Shown here one piece after another: positions 9,455 to 18,992 of a DNA stretch of 21,712 nt; within the stretch, counting starts at the first letter, position 1, and every line of letters starts with the position of its first letter. Position numbers and translations under genes: made by a program. This stretch comes from Gymnopilus junonius (taxonomy: Eukaryota; Basidiomycota; Agaricomycetes; Agaricales; Galerinaceae): positions 1-21,712 of the forward strand of contig JADNYJ010000526.1 in NCBI GenBank assembly GCA_015501075.1, given 5' to 3'. The notes under the pieces were generated by a model that worked only from the letters and a program-made list of their open reading frames with translations, did no database searches and was not told where the DNA came from.

Positions 9455-11618
9455 TTAAAGCATATCCCCTTCTCGTAAATGCTGACGCAAAATAGCTTCG
9501 CGCACTCCGGTCAGAAGGACTGACATGGCTTTGATGTCCTGAAACGTATAGGTGAATGACAGGCGTCAAAGAAATGGAATCAAGAGAAAGACGTACAATC
9601 GCCGACGTTTCATAGCACATAAATGGCCGAGTTGAATCCGGTGAATACTTCTTCTATAAAACGTACCTCAGCTTAGGAGAGAAAGAGGACGCAAGCTAGA
9701 AGATCGTACATGATACGTCCGGAATCTGTCTCTGAAATCTGTTCAGAATATTCAAAAGTTGAACCAAAATAAGAAATGAACAAGGAACTGACACTTGGTG
9801 ACAGTAGCAACGTCATTAGCAAGATCATATGTTGTTACATATTTTTTTACTTGGACGCCAGATTCCAAGAGGGAGACTAATACGTCTCTCTGAAGACAAT
9901 TCAGTCTTTGACATACTCGTTTCAGTATAACGGACAAACCTTATTAAAGAATAAAATTAGGTTGGCGTTTGCCAATAGTTTGTTGCTACAGATGTCTTTC
10001 CACAAATACAGGCTATCCTCCTAAGACTCATAATTAGTCTCACCAAATTGCGGTAAAAAAAAGAGGGGCTTGTACCAGTCTATTAACCCGACGATCTTCG
10101 TCCAGTACTTGATTAAAAGCAAGCGGTGCGAGGAACAGAATTGCTTGAACTACTCAGTGCTTATCAGCAACTGAACTATGAGAGCGCATTAAAACGAACC
10201 ATCATCGAAGAAGGGTGCCCAAGATGCACGCTGGACCGCCATCAGAGTCGAGATTACCATGACAGGGGTTATAAGCATACCTGACTGCGAGATCCTCCGA
10301 CATCCGTGATGTAAAAATCTGTATTCATACCAGGTCCAGCTGTGTTTACTATGAGATCTGCTGAGCAGATAAAGCAGCAATGCACACCTCTTTCCAATAC
10401 AAAATGAGATTCCTCCACTCCCATCGTACGTATTCTTGCACGGATAACATCGTCTGCAATTCGATAAGAATGGCCCAGGCGTATCCGATGCAGAACTCAC
10501 GATCTGTCGGAATGTAATTCGGTGTTGCAATCCTTGCAAGGTCATCCATGAAACTAGACCCAATTGGAGATCGTGAACATTCATATCAGGAAACCATCAA
10601 GGAAAACTTACAAGCCAGGATGCTCTCGAATATGCGGTCTTCGCCGCTTCAGGATCTCCCGCACTTCCGGACTCTGCCACAGCTCAAGGATATCATCCCG
10701 TTGTGCCACTAAAATTGAGGAAGGATCGTTTTCATTGCCCAAGGTCGTCTGAGATCGACGGCGCGATATGGATGTTCCAGTTGCTGAGGGGTTATGATTG
10801 CGCTGAGCACGCAATAAGGCCTTCCAACCATTGCCAGCGCGCACAGTCAAGTCCCTCGAGTCAGTACATTCGGGTGCCAATAGTTTAACAAGATTCGCCT
10901 CAATGAAGAATAGAGGGGAAAGAGAAAGTCGCATTCGCCGCAGAAATCGCTGGGCGGACTGCGACGACGAATCGACTGGTGTGACTAGATGACCTTCAGC
11001 GGATTCATACTCTTCCTTCAGCGCTTCCAAGATGGTTTTTATAGAGCTAAAATTCAGCAGACGTTCAAATTCTTGAAATGCCAGCAGTCTAACAGAAGCA
11101 TACCTAATAATATTAAGCTGAATGACAGTCTTCCAAATGGGCCGCTCATTTTCAAAATACCTTGGGGCAAAGGCAAGCTGAAAGTCTACACACGTTGATT
11201 AGTTAGAACCCAAGGCGAGGTCGGACGAACGCACTCTTCAGAACGGAACTCTAAAGGAAGGATGAATATAGTATTAATTCCTCATTTTTCGAAATGGATG
11301 TAAAGCAATCAAACCTTCCCGGACTCTGACTGGCCTATCATGTGGGACGCGTTCAACAGGACTACACCATAAGAATGAAAGACACTACTCACCTAGGAGT
11401 AGAATTTTGACCCCTTTCCGCCGTCTATCCAACTCTTTCTTGCTTTCTTGTATCATTAGATCAATCCCCTTCGACCTGTTAGCGGCCTCTTGCATGACTT
11501 GGATTCTTACTTGCGCCTCCTCTTCTGTTTCGGAATCTGTCGCACCAGACCATTTTGACACCTGGTACGGATTGGCGGGCGGTGAGGAAGGCAGTTTGCC
11601 TTTTTCCTTGGCCTTCAT
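9455..11618 (-). CDS. G-protein alpha subunit-like GTPase
   Basis: Fifteen exons: 11618-11393, 11334-11315, 11250-11235, 11185-11104, 11046-10612, 10553-10501, 10453-10388, 10348-10281, 10230-10200, 10149-10076, 10020-9940, 9889-9795, 9731-9710, 9653-9597 and 9538-9455, giving 469 residues in one unbroken frame. Start ATG 11618 follows an in-frame stop upstream. Guanine-nucleotide motifs are complete: P-loop GQSESGKSS (76-84), switch I RARIRTMG with the arginine finger at R284 and Mg-binding T287, switch II DVGGSRSQ (315-322), NKRD (383-386) and ETSA (438-441). Two departures stand out: the catalytic Gln after DVGG is Ser319, and there is no MGxxxS start or C-terminal Cys box for lipid attachment. 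Exon 5 encodes an enlarged helical domain (about 115-259) with a Ser/Arg-rich insert. These traits fit the lineage-expanded basidiomycete G-alpha proteins rather than the conserved Gpa1-3 set. Its partners and pathway are unknown. Confidence 0.93.
10349..10387 (-). other. 39-bp segment: very short or optional intron
   Basis: The segment has a GTGTGC donor and a CTCATAG acceptor between FVLER and VNTAGPGMNTDFYITDVGG of the G-alpha gene. At 39 nt it is shorter than every other intron here, is divisible by three and contains no stop in frame. Retention would simply add 13 residues (482 instead of 469) just before switch II. I prefer splicing because the retained residues are Cys-rich and unlike the surroundings. 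Confidence 0.55.
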
Positions 11619-12425
11619 GTGTGGAGGGAAGGGCACAGAGCCTTCAAGTCAAGCGAATCCGGCAGACAGGCAGCTGGGTTGGGGGAAACGGGTTCAGAGA
11701 CCAGATAGACCCCATTGAAGTATATGTAGATATCCAAAAGGGCCAAAAATCCCGCTGGTTGCGATGCAAGACGTTAAAATCTGTTCAAATGTTCAAATGG
11801 ATGAACTTTGAAGGTATAAACACCAGATCGGGACCGCATCGGTTCATTTCGGGCATTTGAGGAGGAAAAACGTGTTGCGAGTATTCCAAGATCCGTTCGA
11901 AATTTATCATATCAACTCACATTCGGTCACCGGCAAAGGACCAATTACAACTCTCCTCACACATCGGGATACGTATCCATATCAGGGTTCATTGCTCCAA
12001 CTCAATTCTTGGCTTAAATTTGATGGAATCTCCGGCCAACAAAATCTAGCGAATAACCTTTGGTGCCTGGGGGTACTCCAGGAATCGCGGACATAACGTT
12101 GGAGGCAAATAATTCTTGCACGCTAGACACTTGGGCGAAAGATAGCCCTCGAACGGTGCTTATCTTGTGCGCACAAGTATGCTATTAGTCAAAATATTAT
12201 CTTGCGCTTTGACTCCGCCAGAGTTCTAGCCACATCTCCGTCGGGGCGACAAGTCAGATAAAAAACTATTACAACTAGAATCAAATTTGTTCGACAACTG
12301 AGATGTACCTACTCGCATGACTTATGGCCGCATAAAATGCTCTGCAACTCTAGAATCATTAAATGAGAGGCACTTTACGACCTGGGTGCTAGATCTGGGT
12401 CATTTTCCTGTGTTTGACCCGTAAA
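11619..12425. other. 0.8-kb intergenic stretch
   Basis: This lies between the G-alpha start and the formamidase stop. It should contain the G-alpha promoter and 5' leader and the 3' UTR of the formamidase gene. Open frames on the plus strand (11857-12096 and others) show no domain, splice partner or coding texture. I see no tRNA, repeat or mobile element. Confidence 0.5.
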
Positions 12426-13713
12426 TTAAGCATTTGCAGCTGATGGGCCTTGCAACATGGACTGCGGGAGCATCATACCAATCTGTAGGACAGGAATAGT
12501 GAGTAAAGAAACCGGATGAAACTATACCAGCGAAAATTTACCACGTAATTAGGCATGTCAACCTTGATAGTTTGAGGCAGTTAATTTAAGATTTAATTTT
12601 CACTACTCGTGAATGAAAAGGGACTGACGACTTCGTGCATTTTCAGGTCTCCCGCAACGCTGCACAACATATACGCCGCAACTCGGTCCATTTTGAACTC
12701 TGCTTCCAAGACGTTGATCATGTTGCGTACAGCAGATCGTGTGGCCTCTCGAATATCCGAGTTAATTCCTGTTGTGCAATAGTATTCATCATTGCTGGCG
12801 TTCGTTTGATATGCTTGGAAGTGTGGAGTCCTTGTGAATGGTCGGTCTTTCCGAACTGTCAAGCGAACGGTGACTTCCATTGGTGTCTCAATTGCAGTCC
12901 CTGTTGCAACCATCGCACATACTTCAAACGCTAAAATGAAATTCACTTACCGCAAACCTCTAAAGGAAGAAAAAAGCAATGTCAAATCTGCAATAAATTT
13001 ACGTACATATATCATACCTCCGTCTCCTTGCGCCGCATGCCCGTCCTAAAAATTATTAGCTAGAAACGAAGTATAACATGACTCGTACTTGCCCCAATGG
13101 AGAATAGGGCACCTTCGACCTCGATAGGTAGGAAAAGCGTTGAACCAGCAGTAAGCTGCCTTGTGTCCAAATTTCCCCCAGTATTGTAAGGTGGAATCGT
13201 CGAGAACGCACCCTTCTTACCAGGTGCTACCCCCATTTCTCCGGCAAAGGTCGGAGGGAATCTTGATACCTCTTTCTTCATCAAACCAAGCATATCCTTC
13301 TTCTTTGTTCAACTTCCATATCTTCAGTGCCGGCTCCGGAAACTCATCATGGAGCAACCCAAATCCTGTGATCAAGCCTGTCCAACCCCAATCTGCCGTG
13401 TCCACGGAAACGACATCAACTTGTAAAGTGTCTCCCGGAGATGCACCATCGACGTAAACAGGGCCACTAACTTGATCCAGCTGTGAAAAAACGAGGGATG
13501 AAATCGTCGCCACCGTAGACTCTTTCGTAATTTGCCCATTAGAGGCATCTAAACATGAAAAGGAAACGGTATCGCCGGACTGGACTTTTATCACCGGCGG
13601 AATACTTTTGTTTCGCAATCAGTTCTCAAAATAAGGCTTGAAGACGTCCATTGAACTTACCTGTTATCCCAGGTAAGATGGGTATGAGCGCGCTTGATAG
13701 AGTGAATAGACAT
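12426..13713 (-). CDS. Acetamidase/formamidase family protein, one frameshift
   Basis: Seven exons: 13713-13661, 13604-13093, 13045-13018, 12959-12951, 12900-12629, 12562-12542 and 12482-12426. Family hallmarks are THLTWDNSIPPVIKVQSGDTV at the N-terminus, ASPGDTLQVDVVSVDTADWGW, FAGEMGVAPG, STIPPYNTGGNLDTRQLTAG, IEVEGALFSIGDGHAAQGDGE, VCGTAIETPMEVTVR and, near the C-terminus, CSVAGDLKMHEVVDMPNYV. The family hydrolyses short amides (formamide, acetamide) to ammonia and the acid in the cytosol. Corrected length would be about 316 residues, normal for the short form. The total is 952 nt, one more than a multiple of three: between GIKI and TFAGEMG, at about 13251-13261 beside a CCC run, the frame changes. 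Without correction the product stops at 13217 after about 150 residues. This is either a mutation or an assembly indel. Intron 2 is GC-AG and exon 4 is 9 nt. Confidence 0.88.
12951..12959 (-). other. 9-nt micro-exon of the formamidase gene
   Basis: The nine bases AGGTTTGCG sit between a 58-bp intron (12960-13017) and a 50-bp intron (12901-12950), both with good GT-AG ends. Including them joins DGHAAQGDG to TAIETPM as ...GDGEVCGTAIETPM, a conserved family segment near the active site. Leaving them out loses Val-Cys and one more residue there. Confidence 0.85.
13046..13092 (-). other. GC-AG intron, 47 bp
   Basis: The formamidase frame leaves FSIG at 13093 and resumes with DGHAAQGDG at 13045. 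The segment between begins GCAAGT rather than GTAAGT and ends TTTTTAG, with a GCTAAT branch-like site. The +3 to +6 bases match the strong consensus usual for GC donors. No GT donor in the vicinity restores the conserved IGDGHAAQ junction. Confidence 0.8.
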
Positions 13714-13889
13714 CGTTGGACAGTCGTTGGTGCTCCTGTTTCAGTTGAGGTGCGAAGAAAACTCACGCGTCCTGTGGAGGGTATCAAATGCCTGATATTT
13801 TATATGGCTAAGTCCGCAGTCACATCATGAACTATCCTCCCATCCCCAGCTCCTAGCAAGGCTTCCTCCAGAAAGACAAGGGCGATTGA

Positions 13890-16800
13890 TCAGCAGATAG
13901 ATGACCAATCAACAGGGTCTTTCAATGTTGACCCAGCTGTCTTGATATCAATTAGATGGCGCATGGTTGGTCGTCCGTGAGGGCAGTTCCATGGTTGGTC
14001 CATGGTTCCCATATGTCGAATCACCTGATAAGATAAAGGGATAAGAATGGTATCAGCTGCAGTTAATACGACACTCACGGTCGTCATCTGCTGTTGGTTC
14101 AATGGCATCCCAATCATGACACTCTTCCGACAGGCTCTGCTCGCGAACATGGAGCGTGCCTTTGAACACCGGACCATCTGACCGCTAGGGCGATCACGCA
14201 GCAAGTGGATGATTTCCTCCAAATCTATCAAGGAAATTAGCGTCATCACGTAACTGTACCTCTTCCAAAGATAGCTTCACACCTTTCATGTCGAAGACGG
14301 TACTCTTGCTGACAGGCTGAGCCGTCAACTTGAGCCTACTTCCGTGACCATCAGAGTCTTCTTCAATTTCGACCTCGAAGCCATTTTGTCGGAGCACCTC
14401 AATATTTTCAACTGCGGTCATTTCATCTGAGGCAGTAAGCTCCAGTGATCTGGGTCTAAAATGATATTAGACAGCAATAGCGAGAAGACGGAAATGAAAT
14501 AGATTACATACTTGAAAAGTATTTGCGACTGGATTTTGGTGGTAGCTTGCAACGTTTCAAAGTTGTACTTTTCATCTGCCGCATGTTGGTCAACGATGAA
14601 CAAATCATCCAATGCGGCATCCGCCTCAACAGAGCCAGGGCCAGAATCCAGATTATCATCACCACCACCAACCACCACTGAATGGCTTTGTCGTCGCCTG
14701 ACGACTATGAAACCAAGATTGAACTGCCCAACCACATCCATCTCCGCAAAATCCTTCTTCTCAATGACACGAGCAAGGGCGTCCACAGCGCTCGCATCGT
14801 CTTCCGTGTTGGAAATGCCGGCATCGACAGAGACGCTTGGTTTCACTTCTTCTTCTGCCTCATTTTGAACAGTTTTCTTGTCAACACCAGACCGGCCTCG
14901 GTCTCGGTGGTGCTTCTCCTTCGTTAACCAGACATCCTTGATCCTGTCAACGTCGACCTTCAATATGATGTCGCCTCCGTCTTTGTCGGTTTTGACAATC
15001 TCTGGGCGGTGGACGTCTTTACGTGTTATCTTGGTGGGTGACTTGGACGTAGCACGTACTTGATTGAGTACAGATGCAGGATCATCTGTATCGTCGTCAT
15101 CATCGAGAAATAATGGGATGGCATCGGCCGAACTCTTGTGGTTGAGGGTTTGTCAATTGCCAGCGAATTGGAAGGTAACCGACGTTCTGGCGTTTTTGGC
15201 ATGGTGATCTCGACGTCTAGGCTTGAGCTTCAACCGCTAGTCGTGCATCGACCTCCTGCTGTGATTCATCATCCTTGTCGTCGTTCACACCCTTACCGAC
15301 GTTCTGATCCTCCTTGATTTGGACCTTATCCTCATCAACTTCAAGCTCGTCCACCTCGTCAGCCTGCTCATCCTGGTCAAGCACGGACGACGACGATGAC
15401 GCATGCGACAGTGCAAGCTGACTACCCGCCGCGCAAAACCAGCCAGCTGACTACGCAAATTCAACCTCTGAACCGACTAGCACGCTGCGCCGTGTCCGCT
15501 TACCAGACGCTTTGTTACTCCCACTAGCGCGAACAGAGAGATGATTTTGATAACTTCTTCCCTAGCTACTTCATCGATGATAGCTCATCTCTTCGAGCTG
15601 ATGCACAGGACAGAGCTGCCTTTCCCGCTGATGATGGCACGATATCCGATTTGCGCTTCTTCCGCGCATGCGAGCGTCATCCTCGTCATCATCTTCAGAA
15701 TGCACGCCAAGACATCTGGTTCCGGGAGAAGACGTAGGAGGTCGACTGGTTCGAGGTGTCAACCCAGCTTGCGGCCCCATGAGGTCTGAGACGCGTCTAA
15801 CACGATCGACGAGTCCTTGGCGACATCGTCTTCGTCATCCACTTCCATAGGCGGAGTTGATCGACTATTGACGGGTAAGGCGCTGATGGGAGGCTGGGAT
15901 GGTATGGATTCGTGATCGTCGTCGTCGAGTGATGCCGGGTGGCTTGATGAACGATGTGAGGTAGATGGTAAAGATATTGTTGATGTAGCGATAGATATGG
16001 GCAATGATGGGGTTGTAGTGGTAGCTAAAGGCCGAGGCTCCTCAGGCGTATCGTTCGAGGATGATTGCTGGAAAGAGGATAGTCTCGAAGGCACCTGCTG
16101 CTGCGACTCTGAAGGTCCTACTTGATCAGTTTTTTCTTTGGCCAGACGAGCTTTGGCGGTTGTTGTTTGCTGCTTGTTTTGCGTAAGCAACGTCTGCGTC
16201 TGCGTCTTCAATTTAGTTTGAGTCCCACCCCCTATATCAAACGTCGACCTTGATGGTGAAAAATGGGACTCGAGAGCGGCCTGGAAACAAACGTCAACGT
16301 CATCTCATCATCCGAAGGAATGAACATGTATTCACTTTCAATGCGGAAACGAGATTCCCTTCACTGTGAAGTAGGATAGTGCGCTTGTCAGGACTGACAT
16401 TGACATCGTAAGATTCTGAGATAAATTATCGTTAGGCGATCGAGACGATCTGATACAAGAACATACCAGTCGGAATGATGAAGTCGGCCAAAATGAACGG
16501 AGCTTGGTTAGTGTTGAAAGAGCGGTACACCTCATTGAAGACTTTCTGGACCTAATGAACAGTTAGCGGAAAACTGTTGGTAGATAAAGTGCATATATCC
16601 ACCTTACTCATGTTGCAAGGTCGACCATTAATGAAAAAGAATTGTCTATCCGTTCCAGTTCTTCCACAGCCCATGACAAATTTTGAAATGAGGCCCTTGA
16701 CGCGCACAGTGACAGGTTCCGTGTCCAGGCTGTATAGGGAAAAGCTTGGGTGAGAAGAACGTACCGAACAGCATACAACATACCTCTGCCACCTCTTCAG

Positions 16801-17766
16801 AGTCGACTTCTCTTTCTCAACCTCAAACTCCAAATCTATATCGGCGATGTTCTCCAGAGCCTTCGGACCCCATAAACTAGTGACGGAGTCACGACAGGAC
16901 GGTGATCCCAATGTGCGGATTTGAATTGATTTTGGCCTTGGGTTCGGGTTAGTATATCTTAAACTAACTGAGAAACTGAACCATACCCCTTTTCAGGCTG
17001 ATTGCTCACTGTCAAGCGGATTCCAGGTGGCGCAGCGCAAGGGACTAACGCATAGGCGTTCAAAAGAGTCAGAGCCTTTCCGAATTCGCGTTTTGCGTTC
17101 CGTTCGAATTCTTTCCTCCTGACTGGCAATGGCGCAAATAGTTTTGTCAAAATGATGGTCGTGCCTCTCTAATACGCCATAAATACATAAAAAACCAGAG
17201 AGATTAATGCGACTTACTGTTCTAGCGGCCGTGTTTTTCTCTTTCACCTTCCCGCTGGAGTGCATGACCAGATTTGTACCCATTGGTGCGGTTGTAGAGG
17301 TTGCGGTACATACTGTCAGCTCTTCGGTTAATGCGCAAAGCGAAGACAAGGCCTCTCCTCTGAACCCGAATGTTCGAATAGTCGTGAGGTCTGTGAAAGT
17401 CTCTAGCTTGGACGTATGATGCTTGAGAGCTTTGAAAGAAATATCAGCAAAAAAACGCGCCAATTCCGGCAAAGACGCGCACCAATGCTCTCGTAGTCCT
17501 CTTCAGCAATCCCAGAACCATTGTCAACAACCTCTATTGAGGTCAAGCCGTAATTCTTGAACCGTACCTCTTGAAACCCTGTCAGTGAAAAGCGCCAGAG
17601 TCCTACAGAAAACGCGAACCTCACCAATACTTGTAGCCCCAGCATCAATGCTGTTCTCCAGCAATTCTTTCACAGCAGTCTGTAGGTCGATGACGACCTG
17701 GCCTGACGTGATTCGGTGGACAGATATACTGTCTATAGCTTTGATACCCTGACTTTTCGACATCAT
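13890..17766 (-). CDS. pms1: PMS1-type MutL homologue, linker broken
   Basis: N-terminal part, nine exons: 17766-17625, 17569-17483, 17429-17218, 17168-16987, 16936-16784, 16729-16603, 16551-16467, 16415-16336 and 16280 onward. It carries the GHKL ATPase motifs [11 protein letters not shown] (33-43), DNGSGI (63-68) and GFRGEAL (98-104), then the transducer segment FFINGRP and DVNVSPDKR, and ends at a TGA at 15759-15761 (529 residues). C-terminal part, five exons: 15152-14512, 14455-14283, 14224-14079 and 14024-13890 (four after the linker join): [11 protein letters not shown], the endonuclease metal site [21 protein letters not shown] and [12 protein letters not shown], ending SSIC. Both ends are PMS1/PMS2-like and intact; Pms1 pairs with Mlh1 as MutL-alpha and nicks DNA in mismatch repair in the nucleus. 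The region 15153-15758 between them has stops in all frames. Start could be either of two adjacent ATGs. The formamidase start is 176 bp downstream of the stop. Confidence 0.9.
15153..15758 (-). other. Frame-broken linker of the MutL gene
   Basis: This 606-nt stretch still looks like a disordered linker, but only in pieces: [13 protein letters not shown] in one frame (upper part), [19 protein letters not shown] in a second near 15580-15665, and an acidic [16 protein letters not shown] in a third near 15230-15430. The third frame has TAGs at 15451-15453 and 15217-15219. [12 protein letters not shown] near 15200 is in another frame, and the frame of the C-terminal domain opens only after the TGA at 15153-15155. 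At least five changes of frame are needed. No intron of the local 46-66 bp size removes them, and a single 600-bp intron would be out of character. The flanking domains share one register, so the net shift is zero. Confidence 0.7.
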
Positions 17767-18992
17767 GTATACTCAGATGAAATTAGATGTGCAAAAGATA
17801 TGATAATTAGCGGCGTCTAGTAAGAGAAAAGATATGCTCGAGCCAGGATGGTCATAACGGAGAGCAAGGATTTCGCCACGAAGTGAGGTCGAGGAGAACG
17901 TCGCGGAGAACGTCGAGACTCGAGACTGCGAAATCAACGGAGTCCGAATATCACGGAAGATGCCGACGAAATGTCCCTTCTTGCTAAAAAAATCCGCCAT
18001 ACAGCGCAGTTACAACTGGAGACCTATGATAAATGACTTGCGGCACTAAACTCTTGGCAGTCATCGATTGCCTCCAATATACCTTGTCAAGTTGTACGAA
18101 ATGAACCGGCAATACATTTGAGATCTAGAGATTCATGCGCTTTCGTGGACACCCTTTGGCACAACTTTCCTGATCCCTGGCCTTGTGTATTTTATTCCTT
18201 GCCCGTCATAAATCGACTCAACTCTGCTTGGCGATAACGAGGACAATCCCTATTTGCAACACGGAATTTTGCGTACCCTGAACCCCAGAAGGAAAGTTTA
18301 CAAGTTGTTACAACGCTAGACGGTTATTCATTCTACCTTAGACCCAAAGCCTCGGAAGATTTAGTGGGTATATACGCCTGCCTTCAGCAGCCATGGATTA
18401 AGTGAGCATGAAAAGCGTGTATCAGAGGACAAGGTCGAAGGCTGAACGAGATCGCATTCCAAAATGTCGGAGATAGTGGACCCTGGATCCCATTGGGAAC
18501 GCGTCGAATAACGTTTATTTCATTGTACTACTGATTATCAGTATCAATCGATACCTGAAGAAGAAACAACATCGCCAGGGAAATTCCAGAACGACAGGAA
18601 AACAAGGGTAAGAGGGAACGTGGTCGTGGAGGCGACACTACCAAAGACGTTCCAAAGAGTTTGAAATGTCGCGACTCGTGGTTCAACTCATGGTCGCTTA
18701 TGGGGGACTGACAGCCCAGACAACGAGGAATTGGTGATGGAAGACCTGATTTTCATTGAAATGCAGTGAGTCAGAGACTTGCGCACCGTCCTTTCGATCG
18801 GCTAATTGCTGTGGTGTGTGAACAATTGCCAGTTTTTTTTTACAAGCCCCGAGCCCTGTTTGACAAGCAGGCTGCTTCCTGAATGCGGTTTTAAAAGGCA
18901 GAAGGCAAATCGTTTGTGGGCGTCATTCTTTCCAACCCAATAACCACCCATCCACTTACACACATTAAATTGTTACCCTCAGCAAATCTACT
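17767..18992. other. Divergent intergenic region
   Basis: This 1.2-kb stretch separates the MutL start (minus) from the plus-strand gene at 18993 and must contain both promoters. A 75-codon minus-strand frame with an ATG at 18000 (MADFFSKKGHFVGIF...) ends at 17773, just 6 nt above the MutL ATG. It may be an upstream ORF in the MutL leader or chance. On the plus strand, 18766-18832 looks like a 67-bp leader intron (GTGAGT, GCTAAT, GCCAG). Nothing else is recognisable. Confidence 0.5.
18889..18898 (+). promoter_or_regulatory. TATA-like box upstream of the 18993 gene
   Basis: TTTTAAAAGG lies about 95 bp before the ATG at 18993, followed by a pyrimidine-rich, CAA/CCA-containing leader typical of fungal transcription starts. 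Position and composition are the only evidence. Confidence 0.3.

Noticed and set aside
9654..9709. A 37-bp alternative intron within the penultimate G-alpha junction
   Set aside because: The 56-bp intron starting GTACGA has a better branch site and gives the continuous G-alpha C-terminus TYHKKYSPDSTRPFMCYET.
11616..11636. A start for the G-alpha gene at GTG 11636
   Set aside because: Eukaryotic starts are ATG as a rule; ATG 11618 is in frame and an in-frame TGA lies a little upstream.
13239..13269. A 31-bp intron that would remove the formamidase frameshift (GTATCA to CCGGAG)
   Set aside because: It is shorter than any other intron here and would delete the conserved IKIP...FAG segment, which is still readable as coding sequence.
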